This document shows, in pieces, positions 35,191 through 48,452 of a stretch of DNA of 64,000 nt (its first letter is position 1; each line of letters starts with the position of its first letter). A program made the position numbers and the translations under genes. This DNA comes from Leuctra nigra (taxonomy: Eukaryota > Arthropoda > Insecta > Plecoptera > Leuctridae): the NCBI GenBank assembly GCA_934045905.1, contig OW203771.1, forward strand, positions 1,922,001 through 1,986,000. Direction: 5' to 3'. Under the pieces are notes generated by a model. That model was given only the letters and a program-made list of their open reading frames with translations. It searched no databases and was not told the DNA's origin.

Positions 35191-35986
35191 CTAGGAAAAC
35201 GCTCAGGATAACGCGTTGATAAGCGAGCACGGGTACGTGCAAATTCTCCAACAGGAAATGCATACACAACGCACATAAAACATTAGACATCCATATTGAA
35301 TTGAAATATGATCCACTTAATGAACATAAAATTAAATGCTTGTCATCGTAACTTGAAAATAGCATCTAAGCACCCTGGTACATAAAGCAAATCAGAATTC
35401 AATTCAATTGGCACTGTAAATCATTCATTTCGATACTTCATTACTGACAGCTATTAAAAATGCCAATAAGTTTATAAGTTCTTAACTGATTAGGATGAAA
35501 AATTGTAAAATAAGAGACAATGTTGGTCTTACTGACCATGCAAAATATGAGTTTGATCACATTTATTGAAGACCAATTTCACTTTACAACCTATCAGGAG
35601 ATGTTCATTTAAATTTTAACCAATGAATGGATTTCAAAAAAATTATGGTCTATAAACAGAAAAGGTTGTCTCTACATGTGTGCAAAATTTCAGCTCGATC
35701 GAAGAAAACCTCTGACATGTATAGCTAAAATATGAGTTTGATCAGATTTATCGAAGACCATTTTCATTTTTCAGTCTATCAGGAGATGTTTATTTAAATT
35801 TTAGCCAATAAATGGATTTCAAAAAAATTAGGGTCTGCAAACAGAAAAGGTTGTCTCTACATGTGTGCAAAATTTCAACTCGATCGAAGAAAAACAACTC
35901 TGACCTGTATAGGCCCAGCTAGCAGAAAAAAAAACAGAGGTCCGTGCCAAATGAGCCAAAAGGAGACGCTCGCTTCGCTCGCTCAA
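35191..35986 (-). mobile_element. Helitron-like element, copy 3 (796 bp)
   Basis: It starts CTAGGAAAACGC and ends GCTTCGCTCGCTCAA, flanked by A and T. The interior contains a partial internal duplication: the segment around CAAAATATGAGTTTGATCA and TTTCATTTTTCA recurs at 35541-35600 and 35728-35790. It lies in the C-D spacer. Confidence 0.75.
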
Positions 35987-36392
35987 TAATTGACGATTTT
36001 ATATTCTCGACGTGTTCCTTATTGATATTAATTTTAAAAATATGTCAATTTGACATCAATGGCTTAAGGTTTTCGTCTCCAATCAAAAAATAATGATCTA
36101 AGTTCTTCTCGTATATGTTGAAAACCCGTTGTGCGACTAATATTTAAACTAATCGAGTGGACATCCTATCATATATAGGAGAATATATTACATTTTATCA
36201 ACTGACTTAGATCCAACCGCAAAACTTTAGTATCGCCTTAAGCTTTCAAAAAGTTCGGCATAAAATATTCGGATTAATATTTATTAGCTCTCTGTACAAC
36301 ACCAATACCTATATACTTTACTTGTGAGTTGTTGACATACGTTTCATTGCGTGACATGTATATATTTTCAATAAAGTAAAAACTTTCACAAA

Positions 36393-36524
36393 GACGCCAC
36401 CCGAAACATCATAAAACATGTAGACAATCCTCGAACGTTTCTCGAAACATAATGAACCATTTCCACAATCCTCGCACGACGCCAGTCACTCTGTCGAGTT
36501 CCAAAGTCTTTCAGCTGCACGAGA
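36393..36524 (+). promoter_or_regulatory. Upstream block of gene D with partial duplication
   Basis: The shared block is present, but the piece (T)CTCGAAACAT..AATG..CACAATCCTCG is found twice, at about 36400-36437 and 36438-36480, before the GACGCC..CAGCTGCACGAGA end. This tandem duplication is not seen in the other members. Confidence 0.55.
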
Positions 36525-39500
36525 ATGTGGCTCAACTCTCCAGCAGTGGCTCAGCGCTGGACCAAGATGTTGAATTATCTGAAGCAGATGAACAGTGTGG
36601 AGGAGGGGGAGAGCTGCTTCGACTTGAACGAGAAGATCTTACAAACTGTGGGTGAGTCGAGAGTGAGAGGTGACAGTGCAGGTCATACAGAGAGAGAAAG
36701 ACACATGATAGAATAATTCTATCGTTATCATTATAAAATATTTTCGTACAATAAATGTAAAGTTTTTATTGTGATCCGTTAAAAATAATCGACGAATATT
36801 TTAATAAAATCTCTGCGAATTAAGATGCGTGGTTATACATTTGCATTCAAAGATATGAAAACATATTGAGGTTTGTTAATCGCTAGGGGTCTATAGTGTT
36901 GTAATTATCCACATAATTGTATATTCACACTATTTTGTATTCTTATGGAATAACCATGGCTTTTAAATCGATCATTCCACGAACTTTTCTTCACACATTC
37001 GATACCTGAAAGAACGAAACAAATACGAAACAATCCTTCTTTAACAGAGACTACAAAGCTATAGTAAAATGGCAGAGTCTTGGAATAAACATAAGATTTT
37101 ATATCCAATAGCACGATAAATAGTTCGCCAAAACTCCTATAGCCATAGATATGATGTTTACATTATTTAAAGATAATTTATAGTGGGGGGGGGGGGGGGG
37201 GGAGAAGTGAATAATAGTCAATAGTCAAGCTCTGAAGTGACGTGATTTTGGTGTTGTTGTTCAAAATTAATATGACATCCGGAGAGCTAAGGCCAAAAAT
37301 AAAAGTGAACCCAAAGGGTAACTTCCAGATTTCCAATGGAAAATTATCACAATAGTAAAGTATTCTCCAAAATGATAATTTACTATTTAAAATCCGGAAT
37401 TAACCGTTTAGAGTCACGTTTCTTTGAGAATAAACACTTAGCTGCTCAAAATAGCAGTTATGAGAAAATAAAGCAGAGCTAAATATCTTACTTCGTAAAC
37501 TCCCAGCATCATAGCCCAGTAATTTAAAGCAAAAGAGAGCTGAACCCACCACTAATTGCAACAGAAAGTTTCAATATATGAATCGATTCAGAAAAATGCC
37601 CTCTACAACATATCCAAAATCCTCCTGAATCCGAGTGCCGGAAGTACTTTTTAATCACTTTTTAAGTTAATTTCCCATGTTAATTCCATATCTTCCAAAA
37701 AAATTAAAAATAATGTAACTCCGATTTTGCCGAAACTTGGCAGAATTGTTTACCATCCTAAATGAACACAAATAGTTTTCTTAGCGTTTTCCCCTAAATC
37801 TCATCGTTTGGGAATTATGGACCTCGCAAAAGGTCAAATTACACTCAAAGTGACAGCTAATCGTCGAAAACTGACTAAAATATTACTTTTCAATGGGACC
37901 TATTTCCCAAACAATGAGATTTAGAGGAAAACGCAAGGAGAGCTATTTGTGTTCATTTAGAATGGTGAACAATTCTGCCAAGTTTCGTCAAAATCGGAGT
38001 TACGTTAAAAAATTTTTTTTTGGAAGATGGAATTAACATGGGAAATTAATTAAAAAATTGATTAAAAAGTAGGTACTTCCGGCACTCGGATTCAGGAGGA
38101 TTTTGGATATGTTGTAGAGGGCATTTTTCTGAATCGATTCATGTATTGAAACCTTCTGTTGCAATTAGTGGTGGGTATAATCACAAAATTACTGAAATAT
38201 CAGTAGGTACACAACTTGCGATATTCGTAATAATTGAATTCTGCTGAAAACTATACTAAATTAACACCCTGAGCTAAAAAAACGTTCCCAAACACTCAGC
38301 TCTTGCAAATCTTTTGTAAATCAATTATCGTTGATTGAGCGAGCGTAGCGAGCGTCACCACGGTACTCTTATGGCACTTTCTCTGTGTGTTTTTTTTTTT
38401 TGTGGTCACAGCCCAGGTTAAACCGCTCAAGCAATCGATCTGAAATTTTGTACACATACTAACGTACTCTATGCGGTCCCTGGGATCGTTTTTGAACGGG
38501 CTCCCGTGATTGGTTCAAATTTTTAAAAAATTATTTTTCGATTGGTTGCTTCGATCAATTTGAAATTTAGCAAAAACATTGCAACCAACATTGTACCCAA
38601 TCATAAAAAGTTTCAGCTAAATCCTCTTATTGGTTCAAATTTAAAACCACTTTTCACGTGATTTTTGACATTTAGACTAGAACAGCTTGACTGATCAACT
38701 TAAAACTTTGCGTGGTCATTGGTACCAACATTTGAGTTATTTTTGCCAATTTTTAGTCTAATCTGTTGTTATTTTCAAAAGTTTTGTCATTTTAAGGTCA
38801 TTTTATTCCATAATCTTGAAAAATGTATACTGAATTGTCATCCCTGCCTTCTTTAAGCTTCTGTTCCAAGGCAAGGCCTGTAGAGCAGCCAAGCTATCCA
38901 CAATGTACAGTAAAATGAAAGCATTTTTGAGCTAGCACATAAAATCGGATGCAGTACGAAGGCCAAATCATCTACTTGGTTTAAGTTTAAATAATGCCTT
39001 CTGATTGGTCGACAATAAAAATGTTCACATTAAGTTCAAATTTTGCATGGTGAATATTGAATTTTACATATTGTAAGCCCAATCAGTCAAGTAATTAATT
39101 GTAATTTTACGAGTTTAGTATGGGATGTCACAAGAGATTTCTGGAGAAGGTAAGACCATAGACATTTATACTCACTGCGTTCGTGAGTATAAATGTCTAT
39201 GGTAAGACTTCACGACACAATGGATCTGTTATTCATCCATAGTGTTATGGAGATTGAAAAATTGCAGAGAAAATCGTCTTGTGCCGTGTCGTGCATCGTT
39301 ACTATGGGGATGTTGCATGTTCTGTGCTCGCTCATTAACGCGTTACACTGAGCGTTTTCCTAGTTACTAACAACAACCCACAATGTAGGTATCTCTTTCC
39401 CATTCATATTAAAACCTAGCTTCTAACCATTTTTAAATAAATTTCAGGGATTTGGGGTTCAAGAGTGGAAAATGAAAACATAATATTGCGTATGATAAGG

Positions 39501-42500
39501 TTTATAATACCTCGACTTCTGCTGGTAAATTCAGTTTTTACCTCGTTTGCGCAATACCCTCTGACTGCTTACATCTACCACGAAGACATATTGATTCTTC
39601 TTGAGGCAATCACAATGTTATTCGTCGGCACGATGGTGGTTATTAAAATCGGCTGCTTGATGTGGAAGAGCTCCGGCTTTCAGAAGTTGGTAGACGACAT
39701 TGAAGCCATGTTCAACAAGGGAATGCAAGGAGGGGAATGGCAGAAGAATTTGATGACGTCGACTCTAAGAAACAGTAAAATGGCGGTGAAACTGTACCTC
39801 TTTTTCACAAACTTCTTTACTGTGTATTACCTCATATCCTTGTTCCCTGACTGTTGGCTACAGAGAAAGCTATATGTCAAGTACGTATTTTCAGTCACTT
39901 ACAAACTCACAGAATAAGAATCCTATTTAAAACATCCTTTGTTCCTAAATATTGTTTAATTAAGTGGTCATGTACAACATGAACACAAAAAATGTAATTA
40001 GGTAATCGCAATTACCGATTTAATGTCAATTCGTAGGATATTGTCCATAAAATGTTATCATCATTACACCTACAAAAAGAATTATTAATATTTTTCGGAT
40101 TAAGTAATTTACGAAACTGACCATCATCTCCATCATGCAAGAATTCTGAGATTTAATTCAGTAGCAAACATCTTTGCCAAGTTAAACACTTGCTCAGATT
40201 AAGTGAAGAAATAACCCTAATACAGTTTCATCAATTCAATAAACGAAAGAGAATTTACATATATTTGATTAAAATATTTCTTTCAGCGCCTGGTACCCTT
40301 ACGACAAAACAATTTCGCCAAATTTTGAAGCTACTCTAATATGGCAAGCAATTGTGTTCCCAACACAAATGTTCTATATAACGTATGTCGACTGTTTTAT
40401 AATGGCAATGCTAATGCAAATCATTGGCCAGTTTAAAATACTTCGCCACATAATTATCAACATCAAGAACATTGCTGTGCAGAGAGTACACAGCAAGACA
40501 TCCATAGGAAGCAGAGGTATTGTGAAATTGAGAATGGTTGCTGGTTCGGTGTTATATACGACAAGCGAAGGTCTTCAAGGAACTGTCAGATTGAGATGTG
40601 AAGGTGGCAACGAGCAAAGAGTCGACAAGAAGGAGGTTGGCCTTGAGATGGAAAGGATCTTGAAGGAATGCGTCAAGAGCCATGTGGAACTCATCAGGTA
40701 ATTTTACGAGCTACGATCGAACGCTTACCTAAAATTAGTTTGATGATTGTTTGTTTGTCTTTCGCTCTCGTTGAAGAGAAACATATTGTGTTGAATAGAC
40801 CAAAACATAAACTAAACGCGCATGCCCAATCCGCCATTTTCTCTTCCAGCTATGTGTGACATTCAGTCAAGGCACTTATATATCAATCGTATAACGATAG
40901 TTCAGTAAAAGTTATAATTACATCGCGAAATAGCAGAAATTGATGCTTACCTCAGTGTCAACATTCAAATACAATCGGCATATTTCATTTCAGCACATAT
41001 TCATACACATTCTTGTGAAAACTAGATGTCTATTCACCAAAATCACCATTTGACAAACGCATTTGTTTTATCACGGTCTTCTGAACCTTTTCTGAATGAG
41101 CTCATTCAGAAGACCGTGATAAAAGCAAATGCGTTTGTCAAATGGTGATTTTGGTGAATAGACATCTAGTTTTCACAAGAATGTGTATGAATATGTGCTG
41201 AAATGAAATATGCCGATTGTATTTGAATGTTGACACTGAGGTAAGCATCAATTTCTGTTATTTCGCGATGTAATTATAACTTTTACTGAACTCATTAAGA
41301 TTGACATTTAAGTGACTTGGAACATGCGCACTAAAGAGTGGTCACACATAGTGACACGCCCTTTTTTAGTTCGCTTTGAGGGCGCCACTAGTTTATGTTT
41401 TGGTCTATTGACAAGGTGTAATAAATGATTTACTCTTTGAAAAGCTTGGACCTCTCTCTTAAATTATTAATTCCCTTAAAGGACCAGTGAACCAAAAAAT
41501 CAAAATTTCACTATCATTGATGTTCGGGGATTTAAGCACATTGGCGCAGTGTTGAAACATCTAGCCTAACGTGTATGGTCTTGAAATGATACATAAAAGA
41601 ATGACCTTGCGACACTTGGCGAATCAGTATTACAGTGTTACATGGATTTTTATCTTCAAATATTCGGTGTGAGCAAACTACGTGCAACCCAGGATTAAGG
41701 TTATGATGAAATAAACAACCAAAAATCATCCTCTTCCTAACCATATTTTATTCAAAATTATAGCGCTTAAATCATTTACCTCCAATTAATAAAATCTCAT
41801 ATTATGCTCCACTTTATATTTTACCAGCTGGTACTTGTAAATATCGCGTTTTGTTATGAATTCTGCATACTCGCAACCTCTTGACACCGCCTTAGTCAGG
41901 GAATTTGACTCACAATTTCTCCCCGCAACCCGAGTTCTAGGAATCTTGACGAATAAAAGTCAACACAGATGAATTTACGATCGAAATAAGATCACTTTTG
42001 AAGGTATTTAAACACACTTTATGACCGTCAACCACACAATGTTTGTATTTTAAATGTACACTCAATTAAGTGAAAAATGGCTCACGAAGTCATTCTTTTC
42101 AAAAACAATTTTCAAGTTTATGTATTATATTTTTCTAATTTTCTGCTGATCACAAATAAAAAAAACTATGGATCAATAACAGTAGTGATTGGTGTCAGGT
42201 ACGATTGGAAAAAAATATGGTGTCCAGGTTAACAGGGGCTTTAAGGGCCTGAGCTATCCTCAAGTTAGCTCCAATCATTACTACATTGCTTAGCATAGAC
42301 CTTATCGAGAGTTGACCAAGCAGGCTCTAATTTGATATGAGTGGAATTCAAATTCAGCTTTGATGACTTTTAATAACATGAATATTTACGAATGTTAAGA
42401 AAAATATAACCGCTCATGGGTAATTCTATTACAAAGCACCCAAAAATTTTAGGTCTAAGTCCTGTAAAGGACCAAAATGTCCAAGTCTGAACTTCTAGGA

Positions 42501-43508
42501 AAATACATATTTTTTATTTTTTTTTAAAGATCTTGCAATTTTCACAGTTTTGTAGTTTCAACACTAATCTATCTTCAAAGAGACGGTCACACATCCAACA
42601 TCTGTGAAATCCTTCCCATTGTTTTCTTTCAGCCACTTGCAACTGTTGGAGAAGGAACTGCAGCTTCTGCTCATGGACCAGTTTGCATGCAATCTCATAG
42701 CAACTGGACTTATGTGCTTGTACTTCGCTCTGGTATAAAACATTTCTTCTCAATACATTACACTTATTTTCAAAGTGTAGCCGGTTTAATATTATAAAAC
42801 CATCGTGATCTATTTCAGGTACCAGCTTGGACCGATAAGGAGACTTCATATTTAGCTCTGCTTGTTGGATGTTTGTTGGAGCTGTTCATCATATGTTACT
42901 TATGCGATGAGATAGCTCAGGAGGTGAGTCGGCTAACTTCGTGTAACCTATCCAATCCGACTAGCCTAGCTGTGTTAGTTCAAGAGATTGAATGGGAATG
43001 TTGATTCGGAGAAGTTTGCTCTGAAGCTCTGGACTTGCACTCCGGAAGACCGGGTTGAAGCTGGAAGGTTCCTACTAACAGGCCTCCTTTCCACCCTCTC
43101 TTATTGTTATAGTCATCGTAATCATTCATCCGTCGCCATTAGCCTAGTTGCATGACAGTGTGACAGTACATGTTGAATCGTGTTACAGAGTGAAGCAGTG
43201 AGAGACGCCATCTTCGGCTGTGATTGGTTGGAAGCGTCAGAGAGTTTCAAGAAGGAGATGAGGATCATGATATCAAGAGCCAATGATCCAGTCGTCGTGA
43301 GAGTCGCTGGCTGCGTCACGATGTCGGTGCAGACGTTCCACAGCGTAAGTCCTGAGGGAGGAATAAGAAGATTAAAGAGTAGTTTGAAAATGATCATTGG
43401 ACATATTTTCTTGACCTCTTCTGTTCACAGATCACAACGCTGACGTACAAGTACTACATGTCAATGATGACTGTGATTAGAAAGAACAAATCTCTTACTC
43501 ATCACTAG
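36525..43508 (+). CDS. Odorant receptor gene D (intact, 469 aa)
   Basis: This is a seven-exon insect odorant receptor. Exons are 36525-36651, 39448-39880, 40287-40697, 42633-42732, 42819-42923, 43189-43344 and 43431-43508, joining to 1410 bases with no internal stop. The start is the shared MWLNSPAVAQRW. The exon 2 N-terminus (RMIRFIIPRLLLVNSVFTSF) and exon 3 start (AWYPYDKTISPNFEATLIWQ) differ clearly from C and match F, as does SEAVRDA at the start of exon 6. These divergent parts lie in TM1, TM2 and TM4, where ligand specificity would be expected. The TM6-TM7 signature (CYLCDEIAQE, FGCDWLEASESF, TMSVQTFHS) is complete. The exon 4 donor is GTATAA, weaker than in the paralogues. It likely works with Orco; its ligand is unknown. 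Confidence 0.93.
37545..38175. mobile_element. Foldback element, about 630 bp
   Basis: The ends CCCACCACTAATTGCAACAG and its complement bound arms of about 260 bases (GAATCGATTCAGAAAAATGC and ATCCTCCTGAATCCGAGTGC recur inverted). The centre is near GACAGCTAATCGTCG. It lies in intron 1 of gene D. Confidence 0.88.
38335..39363 (+). mobile_element. Helitron-like element, copy 4 (1029 bp)
   Basis: It starts TTGAGCGAGCGTAGCGAGCG after an A and ends GAGCGTTTTCCTAG before a T. The 3' hairpin is CGCTCA...TGAGCG around AACGCGTT, five bases before CTAG. This is the longest copy. It contains the palindrome at 39156-39202 but no open frame of note. It lies in intron 1 of gene D, 84 bases before exon 2. 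Confidence 0.8.
39156..39202. repeat. 20-bp-arm palindrome inside Helitron-like copy 4
   Basis: Perfect arms CCATAGACATTTATACTCAC (39156-39175) and its complement (39183-39202) are separated by seven bases. Confidence 0.9.
40794..41409. mobile_element. Foldback element, family with 13707-14330
   Basis: The termini AATAGACCAAAACATAAACT and its complement bound arms that share CATCGCGAAATAGCAGAAAT and CATTTGACAAACGCATTTG. The centre is the palindrome CTGAATGAGCTCATTCAG. The outer 80 bases differ from the copy in gene B. It lies in intron 3 of gene D. Confidence 0.88.
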
Positions 43509-46201
43509 GGTTGGGTGAATTCCTAATATTTTTGAACCGAACTTTAATTGTTTGACCGAACCTCCGAACCGAACCGACCCTGCCTTTGTCCCCTGCAGTG
43601 GTTTTATCACTTATCACTTTGTCATCATACACACTCAAATATCATCTCACATTGTTTGGCATAGTTTGTACAAGGGGATTTTGCTTGTATAGTTCCTTCC
43701 TTCGTAATACCAACACTTCAGCAAAATTGTTACCTGGTGCAACTCTAATCTCAATTAACTAATTCATGCAATGGGCCATAGTGAAGAAAGAAAATGGGCA
43801 TTGGAAGATAGAGAAGAAGATGAAGTGGAATAAGATGAAGAAAATGAAGGAGATAAAGAAACGTCAGACCCGGCCAGCCGGTTTCAATAATTAAGCAAAT
43901 ATGCTCTTGGATTTTTTGGGTAGGTTAATCCTACCTCCTTTACCCATTGAATTTTGAAAAAGGATAAATTATTATTGTTTTATATTCAATTATTTTTTGT
44001 AATCTAGATCCCTATAAAAAAACACTCCGTGTAAAAATACCAGCCAAGTCTCTACAACTAAAAAAAAAAGCTATGAAATCTTAAAATTCTGCACTGAAAA
44101 GTAGTGATATCAAAAAATGGGCCAAGTCAAAACTTTATTTGAAAATCAAAAAATACTTGGCGCATCGTGTATACATAGTTTAGAAGTATAGACCAGATAG
44201 AAAATATACATTAAATATACATAATACATATAGTATACCTATTATGCCCTAAAAAAATGATGCGCCAAGTATTTTTTGATTTTCAAATAAAGTTTTGACT
44301 TGGCCCATTTTTTGATATCACTACTTTTCAGTGCAGAATTTTAAGATTTCATAGCTTTTTTTTTTAGTTGTAGAGACTTGGCTGGTATTTTTACACGGAG
44401 TGTTTTTTTATGGGGATATCACTCCTTTTTTTAGTTTATTCTTAAAATTTGTGACAGTTAAATCGAATGAACAATTTCTAAATCCTGTAAAAAAATCGCC
44501 ATTTACAATTTGGTTACTACTAATGAAAATCTGCTATATATTTGCTTAAATGGTCTTTCATGAAGAATAGCAAAGGTTTCATTCCAATCGGTCAACCCAG
44601 TTCCGAGACATGCCAACACTTCGGTTTTCAACATGGCTGCTGAAATTACTGCACTGCTTAGAATATATATCTACAAATGTGTATCTTTTTAAGCTTTCTG
44701 AATATGTATACATTTTATAGAATGGGGATTAGGTATAATAATTTTTAATTTTTAATGACGTCATTTCCGGGCTCATGAATAGGAAAATTCTAGTTTGACT
44801 GTTCCTATTCCATAGAGATGTCCTTCCGAATCGTTTAGCGCTAGATTCGTACCGATCAGTCTACCAGTATTCGAGATACGACGATACTTCTGGTTTCAAA
44901 ATGGCGGCTGAAATCTCTGACCCCTTGAAATTTAATTTAAACATGATTACATATTATTATAAGCTGTCTCAAATAGTATTAATTGTATCAAAATGTAAAT
45001 TTGTGAGATTTTTTAAATGTGTGACGTCATTTCCGGTTTTGGTATAGGAAACTGCAAATATTACTGACGATAAAACATAAAGTTAACCGTCTTAATCGTT
45101 TAGCGCTGGTTTCGTTCAAATCTGTTTAGCCGTTTTTGGGATATGATGTCACTTCCGGTTTCAAAATGGCGGCTCCGGTTGGTTTTATAACAAGTCAAAT
45201 GAGATATCAGAAGTGCATACGATACATAAATATCAAAATAATCGGATCAACATTTGTTGCCGAAATGCCAATCGAAGTATTTCAAATTTCATGACGTCAT
45301 TTCCGGTTTCGTTAACATAATGTTTAGTCTCTAGCTAATGATAATTCATATAGTTGACCGTCCGAATCGTTTGGCGCTATTTTCGTTCCAATCGGTTTAG
45401 AAGTTGTTGAAATATAACGTCACTTCCGGTTTCAAAATAGCGGCACATAAAATTCATGGGGTGAAGGTTAAATCAGACGCCAAAAGTGCACACGTGGTAA
45501 AAATGTGAGATCAATCGGTTAAGCCGTTTAGGCTGTGGCCTGTTTACCGGATTTGAATTCCAGGAGACTACTACTACTACTACTACTACTACTACTGAGA
45601 TTATTATTATTATTATTATTATGAAAACCGCCCTAAAACACTGTTTTCACGGCCCTCTAGCGCGCAAAGGGCGTAACCTATTGTTCCCAAATTTGGTATA
45701 TGTTGTAGGGTGGGCCATAGCTCGAAATTAAGATATATCGCAACAATGTGAGATTTTCCAATTTTAAGATCCAGTAGGCCGAAAATGCCACTTTGATGCT
45801 TACAGTAAAAGTGGGTTTGCTCCAGCCTTTATATGAGAGTGTGCGCGCGCCGTACGACTTGGCTGGCGTGGAGCGACCGCTCCACTAGATCAGGACAATT
45901 TAAGATAAAAGATTAATTGAAGTAGATTAGACAATAGATTACAAAATATTACAGGGCAAGCGAAAACGTGCGTCTTTCACTCCCCTTTCTTAACCAAATC
46001 CTCGGCTACAACATACAAAACATTGAAACTCAACATCATATAATTTTCTAGGAAACATTTCATTGCATGACAAGTATATTTTTTCATAGAAAATAAAAAT
46101 TCGATGTAAAAGGCGCCACTCGAAACATCATGTAAACTTCCCACAATCCTCGCACGACGCCAGCCACTCTGGCGAGTGCAAAGTCTGTCAGCTGCACGAG
46201 A
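43509..46201. other. Spacer between receptor genes D and E
   Basis: No exon is supported. It is mostly the second composite repeat (44018-45890), with unremarkable AT-rich sequence at 43509-44017 and the upstream block of gene E at about 46111-46201. Confidence 0.6.
44018..45890 (+). mobile_element. Composite repeat element, copy 2
   Basis: It has the same order as 25096-27428. The inverted arms (44018-44408) are shorter, with a small centre, and are followed by TGACGTCA-like motifs with TTCCGG at 44756, 45022, 45144 (TGATGTCA), 45292 and about 45417 (TAACGTCA). It ends with (CTA)n and (TTA)n microsatellites at 45568-45622 and the tail with hairpin TGGAGCGACCGCTCCA and CTAGAT. The tail GCGCGCAAAGGGCGTAACCT matches copy 1 closely. 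Confidence 0.75.
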
Positions 46202-47739
46202 ATGTGGCTCAACTCTCCAGCAGTGGCTCAGCGCTGGACCAAGATGTTGAATTATCTGAAGCAGATGAACAGTGTGGAGGAGGGGGAGAGCTGCTTCGAC
46301 TTGAACGAGAAGATATTACAAACTGTGGGTGAGCTTTTTTTATTGAGAAACTGGGAAAGTTGATTTTTACAACGAACGTCTTAAAAAGAGTTACAAATTC
46401 ACTTGAACGTTACAATCCTTTTTGAGGCGACGATTCAAATAAAAAACATACTAAATTTAATAAAAGTAAAAACATGCAAACGTATAAATAGGAAATGTTA
46501 TCAGAAGCACTGATTCAAGAATTTGTAATTTACAAAGACATTTTCTACCTCCTATGCCCGGTCAGCCGATTTTTTATAAAAAATTCTCAAGAATTAAAGT
46601 ATGGCAGATTTAATTTTCTAAAATTTTTATTAAAAATTATGTCAGGTCAAGGTGCAGTTTATGATTAAGTGGAGATGGGTTACAATAAATTTATTTACAC
46701 GGAATAATTGGTTGAAAACTGTTATGAAGGTGGATTTGATAGTAATTTTATTTATAAAGTTGGGTTGACCCCACAACCCAATGAATTTTTTAATAAAATA
46801 AAGATAGCGTTTTTCTGTGGTATCTCCCGAATCCTACAATAAATACTAATCCCAGATATCCTATCCAGGAAGATAATATTGTTCGCCAGAAACCACGTAG
46901 TTATATTATTGATCAGTTCAGAGGGTTTCAGTAGGTTATTTTTGTCAGAAGAATATGCTGCTAGAGATTATACAATCAATTTGTAATCAAATGATCAATG
47001 ATCAAATTATAATCAATTTCTCTCAAAGACCTACTGAAGAGGAAAATACTGAAAAAATAAGTATATTTCATATTTCGAATCTGGGAACCGATTTCGAATA
47101 TTGTACTTCTTGTTCTGTATTATGAGTTGAATCTAGACGTTTTGAATATTTTACTTCTGCGTTTCGTACCAAAGTAGGCGTGACTTCGGCTCCAAGTTTG
47201 TTCATGAATATTTAAAATGTGAATACATAAACAAATACACCTTCAATTGAGCGTTTCCCAACATGATTTTTTTCATGAATTCTTAATAATTATCAAATAA
47301 TTCAGTAGACTCTTCAATGTTTCTCCGGAGAAGGTGCTGGTAAAGTAGTTGAATTGTAAGTGAAATACTGAGAATTCATTAAATACTAGTCTAAAACGTT
47401 CAATTAAAAGTGTATTGATAGGTATTCACTTTAATCCAAACTTAAAATCAAGAAACAAACACTGTCAGTAAAAATACATGTATTTATCATGAAATCGTGG
47501 CGTGATATTGAAATATAATATATTATTAATTCTAAATTTTGCCTATATTAGACATGCTATAGGTATTGGTACCTTTCCAGACATGCCAACTGCACTATTC
47601 GCAGAAATTAAAATATTTTGAAAAAATTATAGGAATTATGTTTATCTAATGACGAGTAAAAACAGGTCCCTAAGAACAAAAATAAGGAAATAATCTGCCG
47701 TCATTGCTAAGAATGTTGCCGTTTCGTTTCGTTGATTGA

Positions 47740-47982
47740 CAATGTGCAAAATATGAGTTTGATCAGATTATCGAAGACAATTTGAAAGGTCAAACGGTGG
47801 TGCCATTCAACAGGTCATTTCATTTATCAACCAATCACAGGATCCTGTTCAAAAACGATCCCAGATACCACATGGATTACATAAGTACGAGTGCAAAAGT
47901 TCAGATCGATTGGTTGAACGATTTGGCCTGAGCAGTGAACACACAGAAGAGAAAGTGGTGGTGACGCTACTCTCGCTCAACA
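47740..47982 (-). mobile_element. Degenerate Helitron-like fragment
   Basis: It keeps interior family text (GCAAAATATGAGTTTGATCA) and a decayed 5' terminus seen as CTCTCGCTCAA near 47970-47980. It lies in intron 1 of gene E, about 80 bases before exon 2. Confidence 0.5.
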
Positions 47983-48452
47983 ATAACACAGAGAAACTCA
48001 GAAACGAAAATGCATTCTATTCGTCTTTATGTAATTAAACAGATATACTATTATTTCAGGGATTTGGCGATCAAGAAATGAAAATGAAAACAGAGCATTG
48101 CGAGTCATACGATTTATAATACCTCGGTTTGAACTCGCTATTTGCCTGATTGGTACTTTCGTGCAAAATCCTCTAACTGCTTACTACTCGGGCCACGACA
48201 TATGTCTTCTTCTTGAGGCCATCGTATTTATGTTTGTCTGCTCGATGGCTTTCAGAAGTTGGTAGACGACATTGAAGCTTTGTTCAACAAGGGAATGCAA
48301 GGAGGCGAATGGGAGAAGAGAATGATGATGTCCAATCTAAGTGACAGTAAAATGGCGGTGAAACTTTATTTCTTGTACACTCACATCGGCACGGTGTTTT
48401 ACTTAGTGTCCTTATTTCCTGCTTGTTGGTCACAGAGAAAGTTATATTACGA

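Larger units (their letters stand above)
32886..36524. other. Spacer between receptor genes C and D
   Basis: No exon is supported. The spacer holds a hairpin element at 33191-33500, a Helitron-like copy at 35191-35986 and the upstream block of gene D at about 36393-36524. Between 33500 and 35190 I see only AT-rich sequence without a recognisable feature. Confidence 0.6.
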
